Source: Meconema thalassinum (Eukaryota; Arthropoda; Insecta; Orthoptera; Tettigoniidae). Taken from it: DNA of 64,000 nt. The position numbers and the translations under genes are program-made. The DNA is taken from contig OX336388.2 of the NCBI GenBank assembly GCA_946902985.2, positions 1,390,182,223 through 1,390,246,222 of the forward strand, written 5' to 3'. The notes beneath the pieces were generated by a model. It searched no databases, was not told the DNA's origin, and saw nothing but the letters and a program-made list of their open reading frames with translations. Positions 1-9,799 of the stretch are shown in pieces; the stretch's first letter is position 1, and each line of letters opens with the position of its first letter.

Positions 1-540
1 TATTATTATTATTATTATTATTTGTTATATCATTTTAAATATATTTAATTATCATCTCATTATGTGAGAATCCACATGTTCGAACCTTCGAATATGGAAA
101 AAATATCCATTCCTCAACAAAAATAAATTTAACTTTTACAGTTACATCGGCTGATTACCGTGATTTCCCAAAAATATGAAATATTCAAATAAATGCTCGA
201 AATGCTCGGTCATCGATCCTAAACTGTTCTGAGGGTTGAAAATACTCAGAATAACTCTAACAAGTCTTGCGTAAATCATTGCAAGCTTTAAATACGAAGA
301 AAACAAGTAGTTCCGTGAAGAACTATACAGCCTATTTTCATATATCCTACTTATGTTAATTGCCACTATCAACATTCACAATTTCAGTTTGATTGCTGCA
401 ATAGATTCGTAGATATTATTTATTATTTAAAGTCCTATAGGTGAACTTAAGTTCATAGCACCTATGAACATTAAAAAATGCAGTTTGATTGCTAAAATAG
501 ATTCGTAGATATTCAGTATCGTCTAAATATTTCGGATGGT

Positions 541-1276
541 CGCCATGTTGGATTGTTAAATGTATAGGCCATAGAGTCATGTACCATTAATGGAAAATTA
601 TTGCGTAGGTTCATTATTCAAACTTTCACTTCGATCGCATGACTACATCACAAGAAATAAAAACTTAATTTTAAAATTCGCACTGCCGCCATCTTGAGGT
701 TATGTAGACAATTGAACTAAATTAGATACCAGTGGATTACAATGTGTATAAATATTTCCTGTACCAGGTTTCAGTGCGCTTGGAACATTAAATCGCGAGA
801 AAGGTCTATTTAAAATGTTCAAATTCGCTTGGCCGCCATGTTCGTTTTGTAGTTAACCGGTTTTTGAAAATCTTATAGATGGACTTCCAGTAGTGCCCTT
901 TATCTCGGTACAAAATTTTAGGGAGATACCGCTAAGAGTTTCAGAGATATAGAATGCCGGTGAAATATTTCGCACATCCGCCATCTTGTGATTATGTAAA
1001 CAATTGCACGAAGTTAGATGTCGGTGCATTACAATGTATATAAACATATACTGTACCAAGTTTCATTGCGTTTGGTTGGTCAAATCGCGAGACACGTCTA
1101 TTTAAAAGTCGCAAATTCGCTTGGCCGCCATATTGGTTTTGTAGTTACCAGGTTTTCAAAAGTCACATAAGTGAACTTATAGTAGTTCTCTCTATCACCA
1201 TAGAAAATGTCAGGGTAATATCGGTAACAGTTTCGGAGATATTGAATGCTGGTGAAATATTTCGCACAGCCGCCAT
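541..1276. repeat. LTR-internal ~146-bp tandem array with CGCCAT sites
   Basis: CGCCAT occurs at 541, 687, 834, 979, 1126 and 1271, giving spacings of 146, 147, 145, 147 and 145 bp. The sites read CGCCATGTTGG, CGCCATCTTGA, CGCCATGTTCG, CGCCATCTTGT, CGCCATATTGG and CGCCATGTTGG. Units 2 and 4 resemble each other over their length, as do units 3 and 5, so the array is a roughly 293-bp dimer repeat. CGCCATNTTG matches the known YY1 consensus, and the GCCAT core matches the fly homologue Pho. The array recurs at 9064-9799 and 26475-27210. Binding is inferred only. Confidence 0.75.
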
Positions 1277-1375
1277 GTTGGATTGGTGAGTCGTAACAAA
1301 ATTTGAAGGGCACGGTCGAGGTCGCCGGGAATAGTGCTATGAACTTTCCGAGTTTCATTGAAATCGCTCCTGCCG

Positions 1376-1491
1376 TTTAGATTTTATTAGGGGGGGGGAC
1401 ACACACACGAATCACACACACACACGCACACACACACGGACAAAAGGTGATCTCATAAGCCTATTTTTTCAAAATTGAAAATAGGCTAAAA
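1376..1491 (+). repeat. G-run / CA-run / hairpin module of a dispersed repeat
   Basis: The order is GCCGTTTAG, a G run, ACAC repeats, GGAC, ATCTCATAAG, then an inverted repeat AGCCTATTTT...AAAATAGGCT followed by AAAAATG. The same order occurs at about 28970-29115 on this strand and at about 61118-61240 on the other strand. It also recurs in LTR copies 2 (about 9900-10015) and 3 (about 27310-27415), with different G and CA run lengths. This links the LTR interior to a wider repeat family. Confidence 0.6.
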
Positions 1492-2741
1492 ATGTGTTGG
1501 TCATCTGCAGAAAAATAGTTTGTTCCAATTAGCTAGGCATAATATAATTCAAATGTGGCTTACATTTCTTGATGGTCTTGAAGCGTAGTAAACCTGGTCT
1601 GTACCAGATTTATCCATAGACATGCCCTATCGGACAAGCACGTATAATCCTTGTATCCGCCGCCATCATATACCCACAATTCGTCTAGTCAGACATAGTG
1701 GTAGTATCTTTCGACGTTTGAATAAACTGTGGTTCCATTTTAATATGGGCTTCTATCAAAGCCATAACAGTTTGTTTAAATAGGGTCAGATCTAAGTGAT
1801 CTCTTCTTAGATATGTCAGTTGTAACATAACTCACGGTAATCTTATCAGTACAAGAAAAACACTGACAGTCTAAGCAATTAACGGCTGTTCTGAAGATCG
1901 TTCCCTGGGCATGGTTTATTAATATCACCATCTGCCATGCGCTAAGCAACTTGCAGTTTCCCTTGCGTAGACTAATGAACGCCACCGTTATAGACTAGTC
2001 TTCAGTGTACTGACAGATCGAAGTGGTTAACTAGTTACAAATATGAAAACTGACTTGAAATGGATTTAAACATCCAAGTATTAAGTTATTACTGGACTGT
2101 GACAAAATACTATTTTCTAGACAAAGTCTAGCATATGTCCTTGTAGAAATATAAATATTTCCACCAATGTCTGTAGAAAAATCAATCACCTCAGTGATTC
2201 TCCTCGCCAGAAACTTACCAAGTTCCAACTCGTAGCGCAGCACTTTTCGTGACTATCACGACTTGAAAAGAACTTCTGCGTAGATCCGGCAACCATGTGC
2301 CTTGGCTCAGCGTCGTAGCAACTTGCTCGGCAAATGCTTGTGTTAGAATGAGCTGAAGTTGCTTCGGCCAGTTGGCTTTTATTCAAAACTGCCAGGGTCA
2401 CGCGTCATCACGTTGTAATCTAGAAATCCTCATATCTCTGGTATCCCTGGTCCGATTTACTTGATACTAATTGCATTCTCTTTCATTTGGCCGTGCCAGT
2501 AATCTGATCCCAGTCTCAAGTCTCTACTCCATGGTTAACTATTTAATCAATAAATAGCCTCGACCTCTGCTATTACTCGCTACGTCACTTGACATGCAAG
2601 TATCGGTAAATTCCTTCCAAATGCTTCGAGAAGCAATGTAGCGCGATATTCAAATATCTCAACTTTCAAAAGCGGCTACAGCCTTTCCCGTGATATCTAG
2701 GTGTCTGAATCTTGGAATACCCATTCCTAGAGTTGGGCACA

Positions 2742-2758
2742 TCCACCCCACACCTAGC
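2742..2758 (-). other. Element A polypurine tract, unit 1
   Basis: On the minus strand this reads GCTAGGTGTGGGGTGGA directly against TGTGCCC, the LTR start. A purine-rich run abutting the 3' LTR is the usual plus-strand primer of LTR elements. The same tract is at 11269-11285 beside LTR copy 2. Confidence 0.6.
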
Positions 2759-2810
2759 AAAAAATAAAAATTGAAAAAAAAAAAATTATTTTTCCTATCT
2801 ACACATTAAA

Positions 2811-3975
2811 TCATCTGGTTCTTGAATAATATATCTTCAAATTCGATGCATTATAAGTTCCCACGATGTTACCAGTTCGTGTATTGGCTACTTCATAGCT
2901 TCCATTGTTGTTTACTTCCACAATACGATAGGGTCCAGCGTAAAGGCTTGCAAATTTCGAGTACACTCGATTTTGCACGTCAGAGGGTGTAGGTCTTTTC
3001 ACTAAAACAAGAGTTCCTATGCGCAAGGGTCTGCGAAAACGCTTTCCTCTCACTCTGCGCTCTCTCTTCTCAGCTTGACTCCTTAACTTGTCTAAAGCTA
3101 GAGTTTCCCTCATCTGACGACTTGGTTCAATCTCAGGTGGAATAGAGATGATTCGATCCCATAATCGTGTTGGTTTAATTCCATGATGAAGCAACATGGG
3201 AATCTGTCCAGTACTCTCATGAATCGTAGAGTTGATGGATTCGGATGCTAAATAAAGAACATCCATCCATTTCCAATGCTCATTTGGACAATAGAGGCGG
3301 CAAAATTTGGCTATCTCAGCCATCACGCGTTCCGCTGGATTGCTCTCTGGATGTCTAATAGAACAAAACAATTGTCTAATCCCAAGATTATTCATGATGG
3401 TTCGAAATTCTAGAGATGTGAATTGAGGTCCACGATCTGATAAAAGGAATTCCGGTTTGCCTGCTTCCGGAATTACGCTGTCTCTAATTCTCTTCGCACA
3501 ATACTTTGCGTTTGCCTTCTGAATTGGATGTAACATGGTGTATTTGCTGAAAACATCCATAGTCACCAAAATATATCGGTTACCTCTTTTAGACTTTGGG
3601 AGAGGACCATATACATCAGTCGCGAAGATTTCGCAAGGCTTAGAAGGAATAATAGGCCGTGGTAATTCTCTCAATAATCTAGAATTATGTTTACTCCTTT
3701 GGCATAAGTCGCATTCTCGAATAGTGTTTCTGACAGTTTGTCGCATTCGCTCCCACGAAAATTTCTCTTGAATCATGTTGACCGTCTTATCTACTCCAGC
3801 ATGACCTGCGATTCTATGTGCCATCCAAATAATGGGTTTTTGCAATCGTGGAGGTATCACTACTCTCAGCTTCGTATGGTCGGGATCTGCAAACTTGTAG
3901 ATTAAACCATCTAACATCATAAAATCTCTTGAAATTCTTTCAGTTTCCACAAAATATAAAGCTTCTCACTCACCA
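2811..3975 (-). CDS. Element A integrase, unit 1 (intact)
   Basis: A Ty3/gypsy integrase of about 380 residues, the enzyme that inserts element cDNA into chromosomes. Counting from the GTG codon at 3950, an N-terminal HHCC zinc domain runs from about residue 45 to 83 (HRIAGH, then CDLC). The DDE core has D112 (ATDVYGP), D172 (LLSDRGPQF) and E207 (NPAERV). A C-terminal GPY-type module (YAGPYRIVEV) follows near the end. There is no ATG near the N-terminus: the open frame starts after a TGA beside the protease fragment and would need fusion to upstream Gag-PR or a frameshift. RT and RNase H, which should lie directly upstream, are missing. The integrase of element C is clearly homologous. No env-like ORF lies between its end and the LTR. 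Confidence 0.85.
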
Positions 3976-4186
3976 GACAAAGCATAGCCCCAGTATCGAT
4001 CAAAGTATCGACAGGCATACCGAATACTTCGCATGATATGATTGGCATTCTAATTCTTGTACCCATTTCTTTTCGTTCGTCATTCTGTTGAATTAAGTCA
4101 TCATCCTCTGCTTGCCATTTAATAATTCTGGAAGTGAAAGTGTTCAAAATTCTATCTTCTACTGTGAATTCGAAGTTTTTTTTTCA
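3917..4186 (-). pseudogene. Element A protease fragment, unit 1
   Basis: This encodes the start of a retroviral-type aspartic protease: VDTLIDTGAMLCLVSE contains the catalytic DTG triad. After LVSE the frame runs into unrelated residues and stops about 17 codons later, so the flap and C-terminal half are absent. It lies in a different frame from Gag because the A run (T run at 4176-4184 on the plus strand) has 9 bases here; in unit 2 the run has 10 and Gag and protease form one ORF. It overlaps the integrase frame by about 30 bases. Element C has the homologous segment RCLLDTGSPISLVSEAL followed by more protease and RT, showing where A has lost sequence. Confidence 0.75.
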
Positions 4187-6234
4187 TTACCATTCCCCCG
4201 GGATTGTTGTGTTCCCGATGGACCTGGTTCATTGGGCCTCTGCTCCAAAAACTGCAAGTTATCTTGGTGTCTTGCTTCCAAGTTTTTCCTTGTGTCCTTG
4301 TTAAACTCTTCATTGGACTGACGAGTATCTACATTCCCTCTGTTATTGTAGTTGTTTCTACCATAATATCTTCTTTCCTGGTACCTTCCTTGACTATCTC
4401 GTGGTCTTCTCCATCGAGTATTGTATCGATTACCACCATCCGGTCTCGCATATGGTTTGTAACTGTATCTGTTACTGTACTGGTTCCATCCTCTCTTATT
4501 CGGATCTTCCCTCGGCGTTTTCTCTTCTCGCCCTTCTCGAATCTCTCGAGGTGTCTGAGAATAACTATCAGCCATAACAGCATACACAGCGTTGTTATTC
4601 TTTACTCCCTTCTGATGGAAGAATTGAGCGTTTGTATGATCCAGCTTCTGTAATACTTCATCAAATTGTTCCATATTATAGATATCAGCAGCGATCAAAG
4701 TCCTCTGGACGTCTGCTGGAAATTGACGTATCAATGCAGTAATCAATTCGTTATCTGGCATCGGCGGATCTAAATGTAGGAGTTTAGACAGCTGTCCAGA
4801 AAAGTACGTAGAGTATCGAGTAGGTTGTGACGTCGAGAATCTCTTCGAATATAACTCTGCTCTGACTTGCTGTTGGGTTTCCGGGGACCAAAACTTTTTC
4901 AATAGCCCACGAGAAAACTCCTCAAAAGTGGTTAGAGTGGATCTAAAAGCTCTAAACCAAAGAAGTGCAGGACCTTCCAAAAACTTCCCTATCACTCGGA
5001 TCTGTCTTTCTTTAGGGATCTTAGAATCTTTCAGGTAATCCCCTGCTTCTCTCAAAAATTCCACGGGTGTCACAGAATCTCGCCCTGAAAATTTAGAAGG
5101 CTTATCTTCTATATTCTTAAATACAGTTATGGGGTTGGATTGAAATACTGTCCTGACCTCATCCTGTCTTTGACTATCCGTTTCTCTAGCTCCTCCTAGA
5201 TTTATCTCTATCTGTTCCTTTCCCCTTACATTTGGCATTTTTAACAGATGATCAGACTGTTTCTCATCCTTGATTTGAGTTTTCATAGCCTCAAGTTCCT
5301 TCTGGTTTTCTTCTGCCATTTTCTTAATTGCTTCAGTTTCTTTACAATTTTCCTTGACATCAGTGGATATCTGGTTCATAACAGCTTCATGACTTTTCAA
5401 TGACCCTGTCATATCTGATATGTCCTTCTGAGTTGCTTGGATATCTTTGGCAATTACTTCAATATGGGATGACAAAGATTCCCTAATCTCCTTGATTCCC
5501 TCTTGGTTCTCCAGCTTGAGTGTGTCTTTAATTTCATTGACAACTGTGGTTTTGATTTCAGTTTGCAACTCACTAATCACACCTTCTCTTATTTCTCCCA
5601 TGACAAGTTCTTTGAATTGTTCCGTTAAACGTTGAACAACTAGAATTCCCATCTCGTTACTCTCCTTCTTCACTCTGACTTCCAGGTTGACCCTGTCTTC
5701 ACCAACTTTCCTAAGACCATGTTCTATCCTATCAGCTAAGCTTTGGGATCGAAGATCGGCATCGCGAAATTTATCGTCCATTAAACTTGCGTTAGTAGCT
5801 AATGAAGTTTCGAGTTCATGTGTTTTTTCGCATAATTTATTCATTTTACTTTCAAGTGTCATTTTCAAATTTTCGGAATTCTCTTTAAATTTACTCTCCA
5901 TTGAATTAAATTTGCTATTTAAATTTTCTTTCAAATTACCCTTTAAAGAATCAGAACTTTCTTTAAGTTTATTTTCTAAATTTTCTTTAAGTTTATTTTC
6001 TAAAGAATCAGAATTTTCCTTAAGTTTTTCATCTAAACTTTCTTTCAAGTTATCTTTTAACCTGCTTTCTAAAGAATCAGAATTTTCTTTAAGTTTACTT
6101 TCTAAAGAATCAGAATTTTCTTTAAGTTTCCTTTCCAAAGCCTCAGTATTTTCTTTCATAATGGCGGCTACACGCCGTCCAGCCTCTTTTGAACTCTCCT
6201 CCAAACTCCTCATCATTCTCATCATTTCTTCCAT
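4159..6234 (-). CDS. Element A Gag-like coiled-coil protein, unit 1
   Basis: A 691-residue structural protein starting at ATG 6234 (MEEMMRMM). Residues from about 30 to 115 hold 11-residue repeats of the type KLKENSDSLES, followed by a long acidic/basic coiled-coil region to about 370. A capsid-like domain follows (VTPVEFLREAGDYL, then ALLWFRAF, FWSPETQQQ and LYSKRFSTSQ). The tail is rich in R, Y, N and G, with no CCHC zinc knuckle, so RNA binding is probably by the basic RG/RY-rich tail. The capsid part aligns by eye with the element C Gag (KYWSPALQQ, LYSRKYQTTQ). The ORF ends early at KKTSNSQ because of a one-base shorter A run. In a retrotransposon this protein would form the virus-like particle. 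Confidence 0.8.
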   Translation of the reverse strand: MEEMMRMMRSLEESSKEAGRRVAAIMKENTEALERKLKENSDSLESKLKENSDSLESRLKDNLKESLDEKLKENSDSLENKLKENLENKLKESSDSLKGNLKENLNSKFNSMESKFKENSENLKMTLESKMNKLCEKTHELETSLATNASLMDDKFRDADLRSQSLADRIEHGLRKVGEDRVNLEVRVKKESNEMGILVVQRLTEQFKELVMGEIREGVISELQTEIKTTVVNEIKDTLKLENQEGIKEIRESLSSHIEVIAKDIQATQKDISDMTGSLKSHEAVMNQISTDVKENCKETEAIKKMAEENQKELEAMKTQIKDEKQSDHLLKMPNVRGKEQIEINLGGARETDSQRQDEVRTVFQSNPITVFKNIEDKPSKFSGRDSVTPVEFLREAGDYLKDSKIPKERQIRVIGKFLEGPALLWFRAFRSTLTTFEEFSRGLLKKFWSPETQQQVRAELYSKRFSTSQPTRYSTYFSGQLSKLLHLDPPMPDNELITALIRQFPADVQRTLIAADIYNMEQFDEVLQKLDHTNAQFFHQKGVKNNNAVYAVMADSYSQTPREIREGREEKTPREDPNKRGWNQYSNRYSYKPYARPDGGNRYNTRWRRPRDSQGRYQERRYYGRNNYNNRGNVDTRQSNEEFNKDTRKNLEARHQDNLQFLEQRPNEPGPSGTQQSRGNGNEKKTSNSQ

Positions 6235-6700
6235 AATTTCAATTATTATTCAAAACTTAGGGGTATACAACAGTGGCAAACACAAGCTTATAACTAGAAC
6301 AAGAAATATGAATAGCTAATTGGAACACTCTAATAAAATGAGATTTGTCCTAATGTCGACGTGATGGAAAAACAAAAGTCCCTACTTTTTACGAATTACA
6401 TTTACCATAATATCACAAGAAAAATATGCAAGTTCTCAAATATCCTCCACCTGGATTCTAATAATGTGTATATCCAGTCATCGAACGTTTTCTACTGAAT
6501 TTACTTGACGCCCTAATGGTTAAGCCATTATCAAAAATAATCAAACCCATTCTAATTATTAAATTTTTACTCTTCCCCACTAATTGGGTTTCCTACTAAT
6601 TTATTCATCCAAACCAGACATCTCTCAACTCCCAAAATATTTCTATAAAAATTATCACAATTTCATATCGGCATGCGATTGACCATGTCTAAATCGAGAT

Positions 6701-6715
6701 CCACGTTCGAAGCCA
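6701..6715 (-). other. Element A primer-binding site, unit 1 (degenerate tRNA-Lys type)
   Basis: On the minus strand, 22 bases after the LTR end, the sequence is TGGCTTCGAACGTGG. This matches the usual tRNA-Lys primer site TGGCGCCCAACGTGG at 11 or 12 of 15 positions, with the differences in the middle. It is repeated at 24121-24135. The spacing and mismatches make this tentative. Confidence 0.4.
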
Positions 6716-8497
6716 TTTCTCTCCCTATCTTATTTTATGTGCCCGTTTAGACCGGAGTCCGCACGACCACATATGCATTTTACCAATAATCAGTCAGCAC
6801 GAAAGTCAAAATATCCCGGAGCGCCAGATGGGTTAAAGCAAATCGCAAAAACGACATCAAATTAAAAAAAAATGCTTTGCTGATTTTTGGCTCAATGCAA
6901 CAATAAGGATAGAAGGAGATTTAATTGGGAGTAACACATCCTGTAAAATTATCTCAGTTTATTTTGAAGTTAAAATCTGACTGCAAGGATGCTCAAAGCA
7001 GCATCACCCACGTGTGGCGATCCACACTCTTATTTACACACAATATACAGAAATTTTCCAAACACATTTGACAATCTTTTTGGTAACACAAGTCCGATTA
7101 ATAGTCCTGTGGACCGTGTTCCAAAATTATTAATGTTTAATTCCAGTTCAAAGTTAATTGCCTATACTGGAAATATCGTAGATCACTGTTTGAATATTTA
7201 CATGATATTAACACTCGTAGAATAAATGTTCATATAATTTTTAAACTTTCACTTGTTTTTCCAGTTTCAAAAATATATCGTCGAAAAATATTATTATCAT
7301 TGAAGCAATACAAATAATTTACATATATTAATAACATCTGAAAAGTATTTGACCTTGAGCATAGCATCGAAGAACTGTGCGAAGCACAACAACAATTCAT
7401 TGTTCTTCGGACATTAAACATTCGAGAAGTGACTCGATTATGAACTTCAAGTTCCAAACAAAATATATGATTTCTGAATCATCAACTTGATCAATAAATG
7501 GTTGAACCATTCAACTATTCAATTTTCCACTTGGAATCATTATTATAAAAATATTTATATTCATGGCCATTTTTAGCAACTTTCACAACTTGCAATTCTT
7601 CGACAGAATGCGGAAATTAGAATTGTAGTTTTATAATGAATTCATTTAGTTCATGGCACTAGGATTGAAAATATCCTTCAAATTATTCGTGGTTAAAGAA
7701 TTATTTTTAATTGGCAGTGGCCCATTCTATTATTTGTGTAAGAGCACAATATTACAACAACAACGGCAAAGGTCTTCCTCTGTAGAAGAATAAACTACTA
7801 TCATGACAAATCCGGGTTCTAGCAAAATCAAAGTCTAAATGGAATTCGTAAACAAGGTTGAAATAAGAACTGATGGTTTTCAAGAAATAACCTTCGGGTC
7901 ATTCATACGACGAAATGTGTGGCTCCAATACTCCTACTATAAACCTGAGCCATCGAACCTGCTATTTGATTGATGCTCGAAAAAACCTCTTCATTCCTGC
8001 GACTTAACATGCGCACCTGGGAATGGCATTTCAACTACTCCACACATAAATTTTCTTCCCAAAATTTATACAATAAATCAAGCCTCTGCTTGTTATCCAC
8101 ACTGGAAGATTAATAAACTTACAAGTTTATTTTATTTTACCATTCAGTTCAACCCGTGAATTTACCATACTTATGAAAATCTTTATTTCACTTTCAAGTG
8201 TATTTACGTCATGATTTTATATAAATACAAAAATATCCTATTTGATACAAATATCATTTGTTTCCCGTTTCATGCCTCTCCGTGTTATCTGAAAAATATA
8301 TTTTACTCATTGCAAATATCAACTGTTCAACCAGAACTGAAATGTTGGTTGAATGCGGGCTTGCGCTAACCACTCTCCTTCGGAAAATCTCCTGTTCCAA
8401 ACTAGAAATGTTTAAACTACTTCATAGGCTCTTTCTCAATACATATGATTATTAGAAAATATAATATCCAAGAATTATTTAGAAAAATTATGAAAAT

Positions 8498-8551
8498 TAT
8501 TATTATTATTATTAGTGGATTATTATTATTATTATTATTATTATTTGTTAT
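8498..8551 (+). repeat. TTA/ATT microsatellite in LTR
   Basis: A run of ATT units is broken by AGTGG and followed by more TTA units. The run is shorter in LTR copy 3 (about 25918-25956), and the window itself starts in the same run of copy 1. Confidence 0.9.
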
Positions 8552-9063
8552 ATCATTTTAAATATATTTAATTATCATCTCATTATGTGAGAATCCACAT
8601 GTTCGAACCTTCGAATATGGAAAAAATATCCATTCCTCAACAAAAATAAATTTAACTTTTACAGTTACATCGGCTGATTACCGTGATTTCCCAAAAATAT
8701 GAAATATTCAAATAAATGCTCGAAATGCTCGGTCATCGATCCTAAACTGTTCTGAGGGTTGAAAATACTCAGAATAACTCTAACAAGTCTTGCGTAAATC
8801 ATTGCAAGCTTTAAATACGAAGAAAACAAGTAGTTCCGTGAAGAACTATACAGCCTATTTTCATATATCCTACTTATGTTAATTGCCACTATCAACATTC
8901 ACAATTTCAGTTTGATTGCTGCAATAGATTCGTAGATATTATTTATTATTTAAAGTCCTATAGGTGAACTTAAGTTCATAGCACCTATGAACATTAAAAA
9001 ATGCAGTTTGATTGCTAAAATAGATTCGTAGATATTCAGTATCGTCTAAATATTTCGGATGGT

Positions 9064-9799
9064 CGCCATGTTGGATTGTTAAATGTATAGGCCATAGAGT
9101 CATGTACCATTAATGGAAAATTATTGCGTAGGTTCATTATTCAAACTTTCACTTCGATCGCATGACTACATCACAAGAAATAAAAACTTAATTTTAAAAT
9201 TCGCACTGCCGCCATCTTGAGGTTATGTAGACAATTGAACTAAATTAGATACCAGTGGATTACAATGTGTATAAATATTTCCTGTACCAGGTTTCAGTGC
9301 GCTTGGAACATTAAATCGCGAGAAAGGTCTATTTAAAATGTTCAAATTCGCTTGGCCGCCATGTTCGTTTTGTAGTTAACCGGTTTTTGAAAATCTTATA
9401 GATGGACTTCCAGTAGTGCCCTTTATCTCGGTACAAAATTTTAGGGAGATACCGCTAAGAGTTTCAGAGATATAGAATGCCGGTGAAATATTTCGCACAT
9501 CCGCCATCTTGTGATTATGTAAACAATTGCACGAAGTTAGATGTCGGTGCATTACAATGTATATAAACATATACTGTACCAAGTTTCATTGCGTTTGGTT
9601 GGTCAAATCGCGAGACACGTCTATTTAAAAGTCGCAAATTCGCTTGGCCGCCATATTGGTTTTGTAGTTACCAGGTTTTCAAAAGTCACATAAGTGAACT
9701 TATAGTAGTTCTCTCTATCACCATAGAAAATGTCAGGGTAATATCGGTAACAGTTTCGGAGATATTGAATGCTGGTGAAATATTTCGCACAGCCGCCAT
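9064..9799. repeat. CGCCAT-site ~146-bp array in LTR copy 2
   Basis: The same six CGCCAT sites as in copy 1, all shifted by 8523 bp, with unchanged spacing. Confidence 0.75.

Larger units (their letters stand above)
1..2741 (-). repeat. Element A, LTR copy 1 (3' LTR, cut by window start)
   Basis: This stretch is nearly identical to 8524-11268 and 25940-28667, the distal parts of two complete LTR copies. The element reads on the minus strand, so its LTR begins (reading leftward) at 2741 with TGTGCCCAACTC. The first base of the window lies about 1.8 kb inside the LTR, within a TTA microsatellite. The right border is fixed by copy 3, where similarity stops exactly after GGGCACA at 28667. Here the border is followed by a purine-rich tract (minus strand) and the integrase end, as expected for a 3' LTR. 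It contains no protein I recognise; the short ORFs in it are not supported. It carries the GCCAT-site array (541-1276) and a G-run, CA-run and hairpin module (about 1370-1491). Confidence 0.8.

Noticed and set aside
1376..1491. Helitron 3' end (hairpin followed by CTAA)
   Set aside because: The hairpin includes the CTRR position instead of preceding it, and no matching 5' TC end was found.
853..2401. Small minus-strand ORFs repeated in each LTR copy of element A
   Set aside because: They are repeated only because the LTR is repeated; they have no motif, domain or start context, and other frames are equally open.
3958..3974. Splice donor GGTGAGTGAG at the protease-integrase junction, as a cause of RT loss
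   Set aside because: If RT had been removed by splicing, the intron part of the donor (GTGAGT) would be gone; it is still present.
5687..6319. 210-codon plus-strand ORF rich in Ser/Leu/Phe (and 23074-23739)
   Set aside because: It is the antisense of the KLKENSDSLES repeat region of Gag; repetitive coding sequence leaves the opposite strand open by chance.
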